Source: Diphasiastrum complanatum (taxonomy: Eukaryota > Streptophyta > Lycopodiopsida > Lycopodiales > Lycopodiaceae). Taken from it: DNA of 37,726 bases. The stretch spans positions 45,694,180 to 45,731,905 of the forward strand of contig CM055101.1 of NCBI GenBank assembly GCA_029204225.1, written 5' to 3'. The notes beneath the pieces are model-generated. The model worked only from the letters and a program-made list of their open reading frames with translations, searched no databases and had not been told where the DNA came from. Position numbers and translations under genes: made by a program. Below are positions 11,352 through 20,794 of this stretch, in pieces (within the stretch, counting starts at the first letter, position 1; every line of letters starts with the position of its first letter).

Positions 11352-14248
11352 ATGTCTTCTACCGATACTTCCCAGTCTCCGCGCTATACTATCCATCGTG
11401 ATGTCCCATCTGAAACGGACATCATGATTCTTCCTAGCACAAGCATGGTCACTTAGTGGATGACCCTTGCAGAGCCTCTACTCACTGCAATGGGTATTCA
11501 TGAGAGAGCCTTTTCGGGTCGTATCAATATGGATTTCATCACTCTTGCCTTCAGTACATGGAAGGAAGAAAAATCCAAATTCTATGTCACTTTCCAGGGA
11601 GCCACACACAAAGTGCGCGTCACTGAGGCCGCACTTGCAGCTATAGGAATATCATCTGGTACGCAGGCCTCACCCAATCACAAGCACACCAAATAGGCCA
11701 TCAAGCCATTTATTGACCTCACCAACGATCTGCACTGGACCAATGATGGCTACCTTTTGGAAGCCATCATTGAGCCTTCCATCCACGCAGCTGCCCAGCT
11801 ATTGAATAATTTCCTGATGGTTGGCAACCTCAAGAAAGACCGCATCACATCTCAAATCTTTTACAAGATAGTGGAATCCCACACTAAGTTGGCCAAAGCC
11901 CCTCTTGAACCATATAATTGGTTCAAGACTGTTTTTGGTGAGCTCAAGCGAGTTATTAAGGCCAATACTAAGAAGCAATTTGTTGTTGGCTCTTTATTGT
12001 CCCTCTTAGCCGCTTCTCACTTAGAAAATAGAATCCATGGCTTCCACCTAGATTCCGTGCTTTCGGTTTACGAAGAAGCACCGGCAGAATCATCTCATCA
12101 GGTCTCAAGCTCTCATAGTCGTCGTCGTCCACGCAACAAGATCATAATTCTTGACTCGCTATCTGCGTCACGACGTCACACTAGGCATACCTCGTCAGCT
12201 GCGCTTCCACCCCCTGCTGCTATTCGCATTGAACTTCCCATCCCCCTAGCCTCTGATGCTTCCCTTGCCTCTGCTCCAATACAAGGACAGTCTGTGACCA
12301 TTGGGCCTACCATTCCCATCTCAGCTACCCAGGCCACCTCACCCCCGCACACCAAAGCCACCTCACCCAACACACAGTTCTTTATGGATATGTTCGATGA
12401 TTCCGACCCCCTAAGGGCCACCAAAATCTTTGAAATGCCCCAGAGCCCAGCGCCCTTTGAAACCCAATCCGCTAAAAGAGGATTCGGACATATCCATAAA
12501 TCTATTGTTGGTGTCGAAGATGCCAGCCAGCAACTTCACACACAAGGCAGCCCAGCTACACTTCGGGTCGACACATCTGTAAAATCACCAAAATAGTTCG
12601 ACGCCACAGTGCCTGAAGGGTTTGAAGAGGAGGATATTTTTGAAGAAGAAGAGACCGTGGCACCTATTCCATGCCAACCAAGGACAGTACCAACAGTTCC
12701 TCCTGCTGTTGTCGCTGCCATGACCATTGATTCTGGTGATGCTCTAGGGTTGGTTTCAAGCCTTGGGCAAGTGATCCAATCTATGTTGGATAAGAAGAAG
12801 GAAATGGAGCAGAGGATCTCTGATCTAGGATCCAAAAACACTCTGATCAGCCAAAAAAATGGCCAGTTGGATCGAGAGTTAAAGATAGCCAAACAACATG
12901 AAGATAAGGCTGAAAATGAAAAGAAGTTGGCCCAGCAACAAGCTGATCGCTTGGAAACCTACATCAGCTCCCTGCAAAATGCCTTGACAACCGCACAGGA
13001 TCAGGTAGATAAGGCAGTGCAAGATGTCAAGCAATAGATGCAGCTGCTGAAGGGCCAATTACAGATGGCCGAACAAGATCGCACACGGCTTTAAGGTGAA
13101 TTGGATGCAACCACCCTTAAACGTGATGCCTATCTGCAAACGCAAATACGCGATTATCTGGTCACACCGACGGAGATTGCGTATTTATTCAAAAAAGTGG
13201 AGACATACAAAGTGGCCCTTTAGGGATTCCAAGGCCGCTTTGATAGATTCAAAGGAACAGCTTCAACCGAGTTGGCAAAGACAAAAGAGACCATCATTGC
13301 CTATGAAAAAGCAGTCGCTCAAGTGTTGGAAGCCGGACCACAAATCCTCGTCCCGGTCATGCCGCAATTCTCCCCTTCGCACCAAGAAGCTGTACCAATG
13401 GATACAAGGATTGATTCGAGCATGGACTAGGGGGAACTCTAGATATAGTAGATCAACCGCCAACCATACCGATAGTACAAGCGGGTCCATCCTCATCAAG
13501 GACAAGACCTCTATTCAGAAGGCCCATCAGCACCGAGGACCAGATCCAGACCTTCTTAAAGCAACATCCGCATGAGTCCTCGTGTGGTGGATGGGTTCTG
13601 AAATTTAAGACCTCCGAGATCGAGGCCGACAAAGAGCTGGACAAAATACCTGCACTGGGAGAGCAGCTGGCATGGAGAATCACGGTTTTTGAGAAAACTC
13701 TGGAATCAATTAGGAGTTACGTCGCCAGCCCTCGCTAGTTGCGGGTAGATCCCTATTACGTGCCAATGCCGCGTAGAAATAAATGGAAAGATTTGGGATT
13801 GGCTATGGACAAAATCACCATCCATACGCCCAATTGGCCAATCATCCATCAGCCTTACAACTAGACCATCTCAATGGACTTCCATTGTGCTTTACAAGCA
13901 TATCAGAGAGAGTATGTCCACTCTCCGAATCCAACGGTTCGACAATCGGCAATGTTTGCTAAAGATCTAACTCTGTTGGTGTCAGTGGCAACCAAATGGG
14001 ACGATTGCCTTCCTCCCCTGGCATTTGATCCAAATAAGCCGATGGCTTCAGAGCAAATCAAAGATCAGCTACCGATTGCTCATCTATTTTCGTGCGGCTA
14101 TGATGGGAGGCTCTTAAGAATCCCGCTTCACCTCATGGACAACTTCCAAATGGATTGCCAAAGCCCACCGTTGTTTCTTGCCACACAATTTGGATTTCAA
14201 TACTGCATGTCTCGACTTTATGGAGAAGGTGCAGTATCATTTAATTAA
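11352..14248 (+). pseudogene. ORF3 of gypsy element B (uncharacterised, about 965 codons)
   Basis: The ATG at 11352 is chosen because its first residues match the start of ORF3-A. The frame holds to about 13430 with stops at about 11457, 11694, 12594, 13035 and 13092, then shifts and continues to a stop at 14248. Visible regions: a helical globular domain (residues 30-240), a Ser/Pro/Ala-rich linker (250-420), an acidic patch rich in Glu (420-440), a coiled coil of Gln/Lys/Glu heptads (about 465-620), and a second globular domain (about 715-965) with Trp- and Pro-rich motifs such as 'WKDLGLAMDKI' and 'LFSCGYDGRLLRIPLHL'. No signal peptide or membrane helix is seen. A second copy lies at 18090-19590. 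Function unknown; a structural or nucleic-acid-binding accessory role is only a guess. Confidence 0.75.
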
Positions 14249-14318
14249 GATTCGGCGCGAAGCCAATAAAAGTCCCCAATAACTGCATATTGCAGGGGTC
14301 GTGGGACCGCCACCAGTT

Positions 14319-14332
14319 TTGGTGGGGGATAC
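14319..14332 (+). other. Polypurine tract of element B
   Basis: A G-rich run (TTGGTGGGGGATAC) lies directly before the TGTTGG start of the LTR, the expected place for plus-strand priming. Confidence 0.6.
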
Positions 14333-15015
14333 TGTTGGAGGGTTTGCGGATCCCAAGGCGACCCTAACCCTAGTTAATAAGTGAGAGGGATTTGGCACCC
14401 TGCGTGTGTAAGTCCAACCCAATGATCACATAGTTATTTGATTAATTAGAATGTTAATAAAATGACTTTAGGCCTTTTTGCGGGACTTTTAATGTCGCAG
14501 GGCCTAAATGTCAAGTTAGTGAATAAAGTTGAGTTTCCCTCCAATTTTGATGGTTCCCACACTTTTTTAAATTTGAATAAAAAGAGAGGCAAGACTGGAC
14601 CAATAGGATTCAGAGGCCAGGGTCCTCTCCTCTACTATAAAAAGGGACCAACTCGAGTTGCTCCTGATGTTCATTTCCTCATTTCAATAAAGCAGATTGG
14701 TTCTCTTTAAAAATGGATTGATGAATATCCTTGCTCTTCCTCTCTTTTCCTCCATTTCTCATGCTTCCTTTGTATTTGCTAATTGTTGGATTTGATTTTT
14801 ATTGGGATTGCTATTTCTTATGCTTTTTGTGAGAGAGAAAAGGAGATAGAGAAGAGTAAGTTTCTATCATTGTTGTGGATTTAGGGTTAATGGAAGTAGG
14901 GTTAATGGATGTAGTGTTAATGCTTAGTGTTAATGGATGTTAGTGTTAGATCCTCCATTCATGTTGAAATCTGAACTATATTATCGCTCTCATGGGAACG
15001 AACCTACGCGTGACA
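14333..15015 (+). repeat. 3' LTR of element B
   Basis: It starts TGTTGG directly after the polypurine tract and probably ends at ...GCGTGACA, giving TGT...ACA ends over about 683 bp. Inside are CCAAT (14600), TATAAAAA (14636-14643) and AATAAA (14686-14691), a normal U3-R layout. The U5 part carries imperfect repeats of a TAGNGTTAATGGATG-like unit (14880-14950). The post-AATAAA half matches the minus-strand remnant at 17881-18089. The exact 3' end is uncertain because a copia LTR begins within about 20 bp. Confidence 0.7.
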
Positions 15016-15031
15016 ACTAACTCCGTCTCTT

Positions 15032-15702
15032 TGATGCTAGATTGACTAGATCTTGAATTCAGTTTAAGCAAGGAAAGAAACCCACTACACTAAGCTCAGA
15101 ACTCAATTGATTCACAAAATCACAAGACAAATGTAAAAATTGCTCAAAATTGCTCCCAAAACCAAGATTTTATTTCATTAGTCAATACAAACCAAATTAG
15201 GCTCTCTATGTACATGAAAGGATCTTGAGCTGCTGCTGATTCATCAGATCCAACACGTGTGAAAATGCTTAGTCACCAAAGGATCCATCAATCACATCAA
15301 ACTAGGCACATGGTCCATGACTTCCAAGATTTAAGACACCTCCTTGATTTTGGGTGATTTTTCTAACTAATATGAACTTAAACAAAAATCTTCTACAAGT
15401 CTAAACTCAACTTATACTCTTTCCACACGTGTAAGCAAACCTCTACAAGTGGGAGATCAATCCTAATCTCAAGATGTAGCACATTCTGCCAATAGAAAGG
15501 TGCCATGTGGCATATAGCTAGAGAATTAATTCTTTGGCTATTTTAACCAATAGATCTCTAATTAAATGATATGTACATACTAGATGATTGATCTAAATGA
15601 TAAATGCATTTAATCTACACATGAGAACAAGTTTTGCACATGTGTAATCATGATATGTACATGAATTTGGCCTAGATCAAGCATGAATTTGACATTTTCA
15701 CA
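15032..15702 (-). repeat. 3' LTR of copia element C
   Basis: On the minus strand it begins TGTGAAAATGTC directly after the polypurine tract and ends around ...TAGCATCA, about 671 bp. It has a TATA box (TATAAG, 15413-15418) and AATAAA (15169-15174) in the right order. The outer boundary is inferred from a TG...CA end only. Confidence 0.6.
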
Positions 15703-15713
15703 CTCCTCCTCAA
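15703..15713 (-). other. Polypurine tract of element C
   Basis: TTGAGGAGGAG on the minus strand abuts the TGTG start of the LTR and follows the pol stop at 15717. Confidence 0.6.
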
Positions 15714-15716
15714 AAT

Positions 15717-16818
15717 CTAGCTTGGTAAATCTAACATACATCTATCTACAACTCTAAGTGCTAATCTTAGATTCACAAATGGATCCTTTGCCAATGGCTT
15801 GGTAAGTATATCAGCAATACAATCTAAAGATGAAACATTAAGAAGTTTGATCTCATTTGCTTGCACTTTTTCTTTCACAAAATGGTGTGAAATCTCAATG
15901 TGCTTGGTACGAGCATGGAAGATCGGATTGTTGGCTTGATTGTCAAAATAAATGCATGGAATATCTTCAGCCTTCATCACTTGAAGTCCTCCAAAAGTCT
16001 TCTTAGCCATAGGATATCTATCCTTTGTTGTTGTTGTCATAGCTTTATAATCGGATTCAGTTGATGAAAGAGAGATGGTATCTTGCTTTTTGGAAAGCCA
16101 AGATATGACTCCTCCACATAGGAATGTAGCAAAGGCACCTGTGGATCTTATATCCACTTTGTCACCTGCAAAGTCTAAGTCCGGGTATGCTCTCAAAAAA
16201 ATATTAGTCCCTTGATACACTATGCCAAAGTTTCTAGTAGTCGAGATGTACCTTAACACTCTTTTGGTACTCTTCCAATGACATATTAGTGGACTTTGCA
16301 TGTACTGACTCAATTTTCTAACACAATAGCTAAGATCTGGTCAGTGATGGTGAGATAGATCAAAGTAACCAATAAGTTTTCTATTGGTAGTGATGTCCTC
16401 AAAGGATGCTTCATCAATCTCCTTAGAAACTTTCACATTTAGTTCCATGGGAGTTTCAACCCCTTTACAATTCTTCATGCCAAACTTTTCTAAGATGGAT
16501 CCTAGCATACTTAGATTGACATATGAAAGTAAAATCATCACATCTAGTGACCTCTATTCCAAGTATGACCTTTAGAAGTCCTAGATCTACCATCTTAAAC
16601 TCACTAGCCAAAGAAATTTTTACGTCTCTAATGCCATCATGATCATTTCCTATGAGAATTATGTCATCAACATATAAAACCAAAAGGATGATCTTTCCAT
16701 CATTACATTTGTAGTACAATGATGGTTCATAAGAACTTACAACAAATCCAATGGAAATAAGATAAGAATGCAACCTAGAGTACCAAGCTCTAGGTGCTTC
16801 CTTGAGTCCATAAAGGTG
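15717..16818 (-). pseudogene. Copia C reverse transcriptase (C-terminal half) and RNase H
   Basis: It begins at about 16818 with the RT block 'LYGLKEAPRAW', then the active-site box in 'LLVLYVDDIILIGND', so YVDD is intact. A frame break near 16465-16540 precedes 'FGMKNCKGVETPM'. RNase H follows from 16313: 'KSTKRVLRYI', 'AYPDLDFAGD', 'ISWLSKKQDTISLSSTESDY', 'YFDNQANN', 'HARTKHIEI' and 'ADILTKPLAKDPF', ending at the natural stop 15717. Upstream RT motifs are gone, so it cannot be active. These are standard copia Pol C-terminal motifs. Confidence 0.92.
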
Positions 16819-16839
16819 TTATGATTAGATGTTTGTGTT

Positions 16840-17440
16840 AAGAAAACCATCAAAGATAAATTGTATTCATCCTCCTCCTCAATCACAAGATTGTCATGGT
16901 TGTCCTTCTCTTGGACATTCTTCTTCTTGTAGCACTCGGATGCAAAGTGTCCTTTCTTGACACAGAAAAAACACTTTAGCTTCTTCTTGTGCTTCTTACT
17001 CTTGCCTTTGGAACTTGAAGCTCATCCTTGCTCTCGGCCTCCACATCTTGGATCATCTTGGATGGAAACTTCTTCTTCTTTCCTCTCAAAGAAAAGTTAG
17101 CCTTCTCATCACCATCAATCAAAGATAAGGAACCAATCCTATTCTTGATATGAAGCATCCTACTTTCCTCATAAACTAGCACACTATGAAGCTTTTCTAT
17201 AGTAGGAAGTAGATCTTGAATAACAAAAGTTTGAGCTAGATTAGAATACTCATTTCCTAATCCATTCAAGATGATTTGAACTAATTCATTGTCTTAAATC
17301 TTGTCACTTATGGAAGATAACTCTATATTCAAATATTTGATCCTAAGAACATAATTGTGGGCACTCTCATTACTTCCTTTCATGCTTTGAAGTATTTGAT
17401 TTCTTAGCATGAGTATTCTTGAAGTATTTTTGGATCTTGA
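16840..17440 (-). pseudogene. Copia C gag (C-terminal part)
   Basis: The UBN2-type copia gag block is readable: 'ELVQIILNGLGNEYSNL' (around 17280-17240), 'TIEKLHSVLVYEES' and a Lys-rich segment. In a neighbouring frame a complete CCHC zinc knuckle occurs at about 16935-16976 (CFFCVKKGHFASEC, CX2CX4HX4C). Upstream (17290-17440) the frame has stops but still resembles gag. Similarity ends at about 16840, and RT starts some 20 bp later, which marks an internal deletion. Confidence 0.82.
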
Positions 17441-17880
17441 TCAAATTCACTCCTATTCCAATCAAAATGGAATTAGTAATCTTTGACCTTTTACTGTACT
17501 ACTTATAGATAATGATGCAGATTCCAAACTTGTTCCAGATTGTCCACACAATCCTGGAGAATTTCTCATATTCAAAAAGTTCCAATTAGGCATCTTACTC
17601 TGAATCTATTTAAAATTACTTTCAGACCACATCTTATTTCTATACCACAATTGGTTCTTTTCCGAAAACTACGCAAACCACAGATTCCCAAATAGAAATT
17701 TATCCCACCACTTCACCCCTCCTTTTAAAGAAATTAATTAATTTCAATAAAAGTTAACTGGAAAGATGATATATGAAAATACCCAAATCCAAGAAAAGTC
17801 AGTAATAAGTGCTTCCTTTAAAGGATTCACCCAATTACAAACAGGACTTCTCCTTCAAACATTTTTAGTCTGAGTGATAG
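17441..17880. other. Unassigned stretch between copia C and the E/G chimera
   Basis: No protein family, LTR end or primer site was recognised in these 440 AT-rich bases. They may be flanking DNA or eroded 5' sequence of element C. Confidence 0.4.
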
Positions 17881-18089
17881 AAGCTACTATTCACATCCAT
17901 TAATTCTGCAATCCATTAACACTACGCATACACAACAAAGATAGCTTACTCTTTCTCTCTCTCCCTTTCTCTCTCATAAAAAATATAATAACATACAATT
18001 TCAATAACAATCAGATCCAACAATTAGCAAAAAACCAAAGAAATCATGAGCGATGGAGGAAAGTGTTAGAGAGCAAGGACATTCATTAT
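17881..18089 (-). repeat. Partial LTR (post-poly(A) half) of B-family gypsy
   Basis: The minus strand from 18089 aligns base by base with 14721-14925 of the B LTR, sharing 'TTGCTAATTGTTGGAT' and the GAGAGAGAAA... tract. The U3, TATA and AATAAA parts are absent: ORF3 runs straight into this segment. Confidence 0.7.
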
Positions 18090-19590
18090 ATTTGGAGCTC
18101 CCCCTGGTCCATACCTGAATCCAACCCTGTATCCATTGGTACATCTTCTTGGTGCGTAGGGGAGAATTGCAGCATGACCGAGACGGGGATTTGTGGTCCG
18201 GCTTCCAATACCTGAGCGGCTGCTTTTTCATAGGCGTTGATGGTTTCTTTAGCCTTTGTCAACTCAGTTGAAGCTGCTCCTTTGAACTGTCAAAGCGGCC
18301 TTGAAATCCCTAAAGGGCCACTTTGTACGTTTCCACTTTCTTGAACAAATATGTGACCTTCGTCGGTGTTACCGGATGATCTGGTATTTGCGTCTGAAGA
18401 TACGCATCACGCTCAAGGGTGGTCGCATACAATTCACCTTGGAGATGTGTGCGATCCTGCTCTGCCATCTGCAATTGACCTTGTAGCAGTTGCACTTGTT
18501 GCTTTGCATTTTGCACGGCCTTATCCACCTGATCTTGTGCGGTTGTCAGGGTGTTTTGTAGGGAGCTGACGTATCCTTCGAGGCGATCAGCCTGATGTTG
18601 TGCCATCTTCTTTTCAGCTTCAAACTTGTCTTCGTGCTGCTTGGCGATCTTCAATTCTCTATCCAGCTGGACAATCTTCTGGCTGATAAGAATGTTTTTT
18701 GATCCCAAGTCAGAAATTCTCTGTTCCATTTCTTTTTTCTTGTCAAGCATAGACTGGATCACTTGCGCAAGGCTTGAAACCAAACCGAGAGCATCACCAA
18801 AATCTACTGTCGTGGAGGGCGGCAGCAGCAGGAGGACCTGATGGTACTATCCTTGGTTGGCGTGAAACAGATGCCGGTACTTCTTCTTCAAAAACGTCTT
18901 CTTCCTCAAAACCCTCAAGCATGGTGGCGTCAAACTGCTTCAGTGATTTTGCAGCTTGGTCGACTCGAAGTATGGCTAGGCTATCTTCATCTTGAAGTTG
19001 TTGGCTTGAGTGTGCGACACCAACAGTAGTGTCATGGATTTGTTCAAATCATCTTCCAGGGGATTGGAGTTCAAAGGCGCAGGGCTCTGGGGCATTTCAA
19101 AAATTTTGGCGGCCCCAAGGGGGTCGGAATCATCGAAGATATCCATGAAATACTGCGTGTTTGGTGAAGTAGCTTTGGTGTGCGGGGGTGAGGCGGCCTG
19201 GGCAGCTGTGATGAGAATGGTAGCCCCAATGGTCACAAACTGTCCTTGTGTGGAATCAGAGGTGAAGGAAGCATCAGAGGCAGGGGGAATAGGAAATTCA
19301 GTGCAAACAACAGTAGGGGGTGGAAGTGCAGCTGATGATGTATGCCTAGTGCGACGTCATGACGCGGAAGGCGAGTCAGGAATGACGATTTTGCTATGTG
19401 GACAACGTTGACAATGTGAACTGGAGGCTTGGTCGGACGACTCGGCCGGTGCTTCTTCGTAGACCAAAAGCACAGAATCCAAGTGGAAGCCATGGATTTT
19501 GTTTTCCAGGTGAGAAGCGGCTAGAAGAGACAACAAAGAACCAGCAGCGAACTGCTGCTTAGTATTGCTCTTAATAGCTCGTTTGAGCTC
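18090..19590 (-). pseudogene. ORF3 copy E (B family), central part
   Basis: It is closely similar to ORF3-B residues about 197-697. 'NTKQQFAAGSLLSLLAASHL' and 'FDDSDPLGAAKIFEMPQSPA' occur at the positions expected from B. The coiled coil is best preserved (18783-18310, uninterrupted: 'DKKKEMEQRISDLGSKN' onward). Frameshifts lie near 18976-18800. The N-terminal 196 residues are replaced by copia gag. The C-terminal globular domain is deleted at about 18090, where the LTR remnant begins. Confidence 0.8.
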
Positions 19591-20161
19591 ACTATCTCCT
19601 TTGTCTCTCATCAGTCTCTCATCAGTGACAAGACTAACTGCTTTGTTGAATGTCATATCTGGTAGACTCAGTATGAGCATTCTCAGTGGTTGATAGGACG
19701 TCGGTAGAGATTTCATAAAGTACATCAACTGTTGTGGTGCTGGGACCTGGTGCTCATGTCCTGATGCAGCGAGTTGAGCGAAGATCGTTCTGATCTTCTC
19801 AATGTGCTAATCGAATTGGTTGCCATCCCACCGTATTGATTGTAGCTGATTGTGAAGGTGCATGACTGAAGCTGCAGTCCTCACTTCATACTTCTACTTT
19901 AATCTTTCCCATGTTGCATGGCTGCTTTCGTAGTCTTCAATCTGCATGAGTAGATCTTCATTTAGGGACAAAATGATGATCTCCATTGCACGCTCATCCT
20001 TTTTGATCCATTCAGCTCTCTTCGTGTCTCCCTCTGGAGGTGTGTCTGAGCTCGGTCACCGACCAGATGCCTTCGTCTTTCATGAGTGTTTTGATTTTGA
20101 ATTTCCAGATTCTGTAATTTGCGCCATCGAGACTGATTGCTACTCTGGTCTGGATTGTCAT
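19591..20161 (-). pseudogene. Copia gag G, fused in frame to gypsy ORF3
   Basis: It starts at the ATG at 20161, about 60 bp after the primer site. The N-terminus has the copia gag signature 'LDGANYRIWKFKIKTLM' (UBN2-type). With frameshifts and stops it continues through an 'EDYESSHATWERLK'-like block to 'MKSLPTSYQPLRML' and 'LVTDERLMRDKGDS' (to 19591). The next residue in the same open frame is ORF3 'ELKRAIKSN'. In intact elements this protein packages RNA. The zinc knuckle, protease, integrase and RT that should follow are absent. Confidence 0.82.
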
Positions 20162-20220
20162 AGCCGTATAGTGTTGTCTGGAAGAATCACTGCTGGGATA
20201 TCGGTAGTGACTACCAACCT

Positions 20221-20233
20221 GGATCCGATACCA
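20221..20233 (-). other. Primer-binding site (initiator-Met tRNA type)
   Basis: TGGTATCGGATCC on the minus strand lies directly after the ...CGACA end of the LTR. It matches the common plant PBS start TGGTATC complementary to tRNA-iMet, with later mismatches. Confidence 0.7.
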
Positions 20234-20790
20234 TGTCGCGGGAGCGCGTGCGTAGGACTGCTTTGTGTTCGTCCTCACTTCGTCTTCTTTATCGCGAACA
20301 ATTTTCTGTCTTTTAATTTTTTTGTGCGGAAGCCCTTACAGGATCCCAGACACTTGACTATACATCAAAGAACATATTCTATTCTAGCAATCATGATACA
20401 CAACACAAGACAAGATGCATAAATATAGAGTGACTGAATTATCAGTTTTAGTTTTAGTCTTTGTCGTGCGTGAAGCCCGTTGAGCTGCCAGCTGGCAGCG
20501 CGAAAGATTTTTCTTTGTCTGTTTCGTAATCTCCCGTTTGCTTTCGTTCTTTCCGTTTCTTTCTGTAGTTTTCATTTCGCGTCCCTTTTGCGGTTTGCGG
20601 ACTTGGAGGTGTGTTTGTGATTCGCGATTGATTCGCAAATTGTTCGTGCTTCAAGTCAAAGACACGTTGATTGTCACGAATTGTTCTCATTCGTGCTTTG
20701 AGTCAAAGTCATGTTGACTGTCATGAATTGTTCAACCTTCGTGTCTTGTTCGTTCTGCGACAAAGTTGCAGGAGTTCACCATTTCTAACA
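20234..20790 (-). repeat. 5' LTR of copia G
   Basis: On the minus strand it begins TGTTAGAAATGG, a typical copia LTR start, and ends CGCGACA next to the primer site, 557 bp with TGT...ACA ends. A TATA-like TATATTTA lies at 20427-20420. The U3 contains a 47-bp tandem duplication. The sequence immediately outside (20791 on) is the gag start of plus-strand copia F, so this LTR marks an insertion into F. Confidence 0.8.
20643..20733 (-). repeat. 47-bp tandem duplication in the U3 of LTR G
   Basis: Two imperfect copies of about 44 bp (20643-20686 and 20690-20733) share TTCGTGCTT...AGTCAAAG...GTTGA...GAATTGTTC. Read on the minus strand each contains CTTTGACT, a W-box-like TTGAC core. Duplicated U3 boxes act as enhancers in some plant copia elements; that role here is inferred. 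Confidence 0.6.
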
Positions 20791-20794
20791 GGAA

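Larger units (their letters stand above)
7372..15015 (+). mobile_element. Ty3/gypsy LTR retrotransposon B (5' truncated, with 3' LTR)
   Basis: On the plus strand the order is end of gag/protease, a long linker, RT (core deleted), RNase H, integrase, ORF3, polypurine tract and 3' LTR. It belongs to the same broad gypsy branch as A but is clearly diverged from it. It has no gag, 5' LTR or primer site: the start is cut where it meets A. Relatives of this family recur at 17881-19590 (ORF3 and LTR) and 36623-37726 (RNase H/integrase). Confidence 0.88.
15032..17440 (-). mobile_element. Ty1/copia element C (internally deleted, one LTR)
   Basis: On the minus strand a gag fragment runs directly into the C-terminal half of RT, RNase H, a polypurine tract and a 3' LTR. 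Protease, integrase and the first half of RT are missing. No 5' LTR was recognised on the far side. Confidence 0.85.
17881..20790 (-). mobile_element. Chimeric element: copia 5' LTR and gag joined to gypsy ORF3 and LTR
   Basis: Minus-strand order: copia LTR (20790-20234), primer site (20233-20221), copia gag (20161-19591), B-family gypsy ORF3 (19590-18090), B-type LTR R/U5 part (18089-17881). The gag-ORF3 join is in frame within one open reading frame (19728-19357). The two halves come from different retrotransposon superfamilies, so this is a recombinant or template-switch product, or a nested-insertion deletion. Confidence 0.75.

Noticed and set aside
13096-13575. 159-codon plus-strand open frame inside ORF3-B
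   Set aside because: It is the off-frame reading of the ORF3 coiled coil and linker. The in-frame reading matches copy E.
11352-14248. ORF3 as an Athila-type envelope-like gene
   Set aside because: There is no signal peptide or hydrophobic membrane segment. The coiled coil and linkers are strongly hydrophilic.
14879-14950. Interstitial telomere repeat
   Set aside because: Only one TTTAGGG unit is exact. The array unit is longer and also occurs in the LTR copy at 17.9 kb, so it is LTR sequence.
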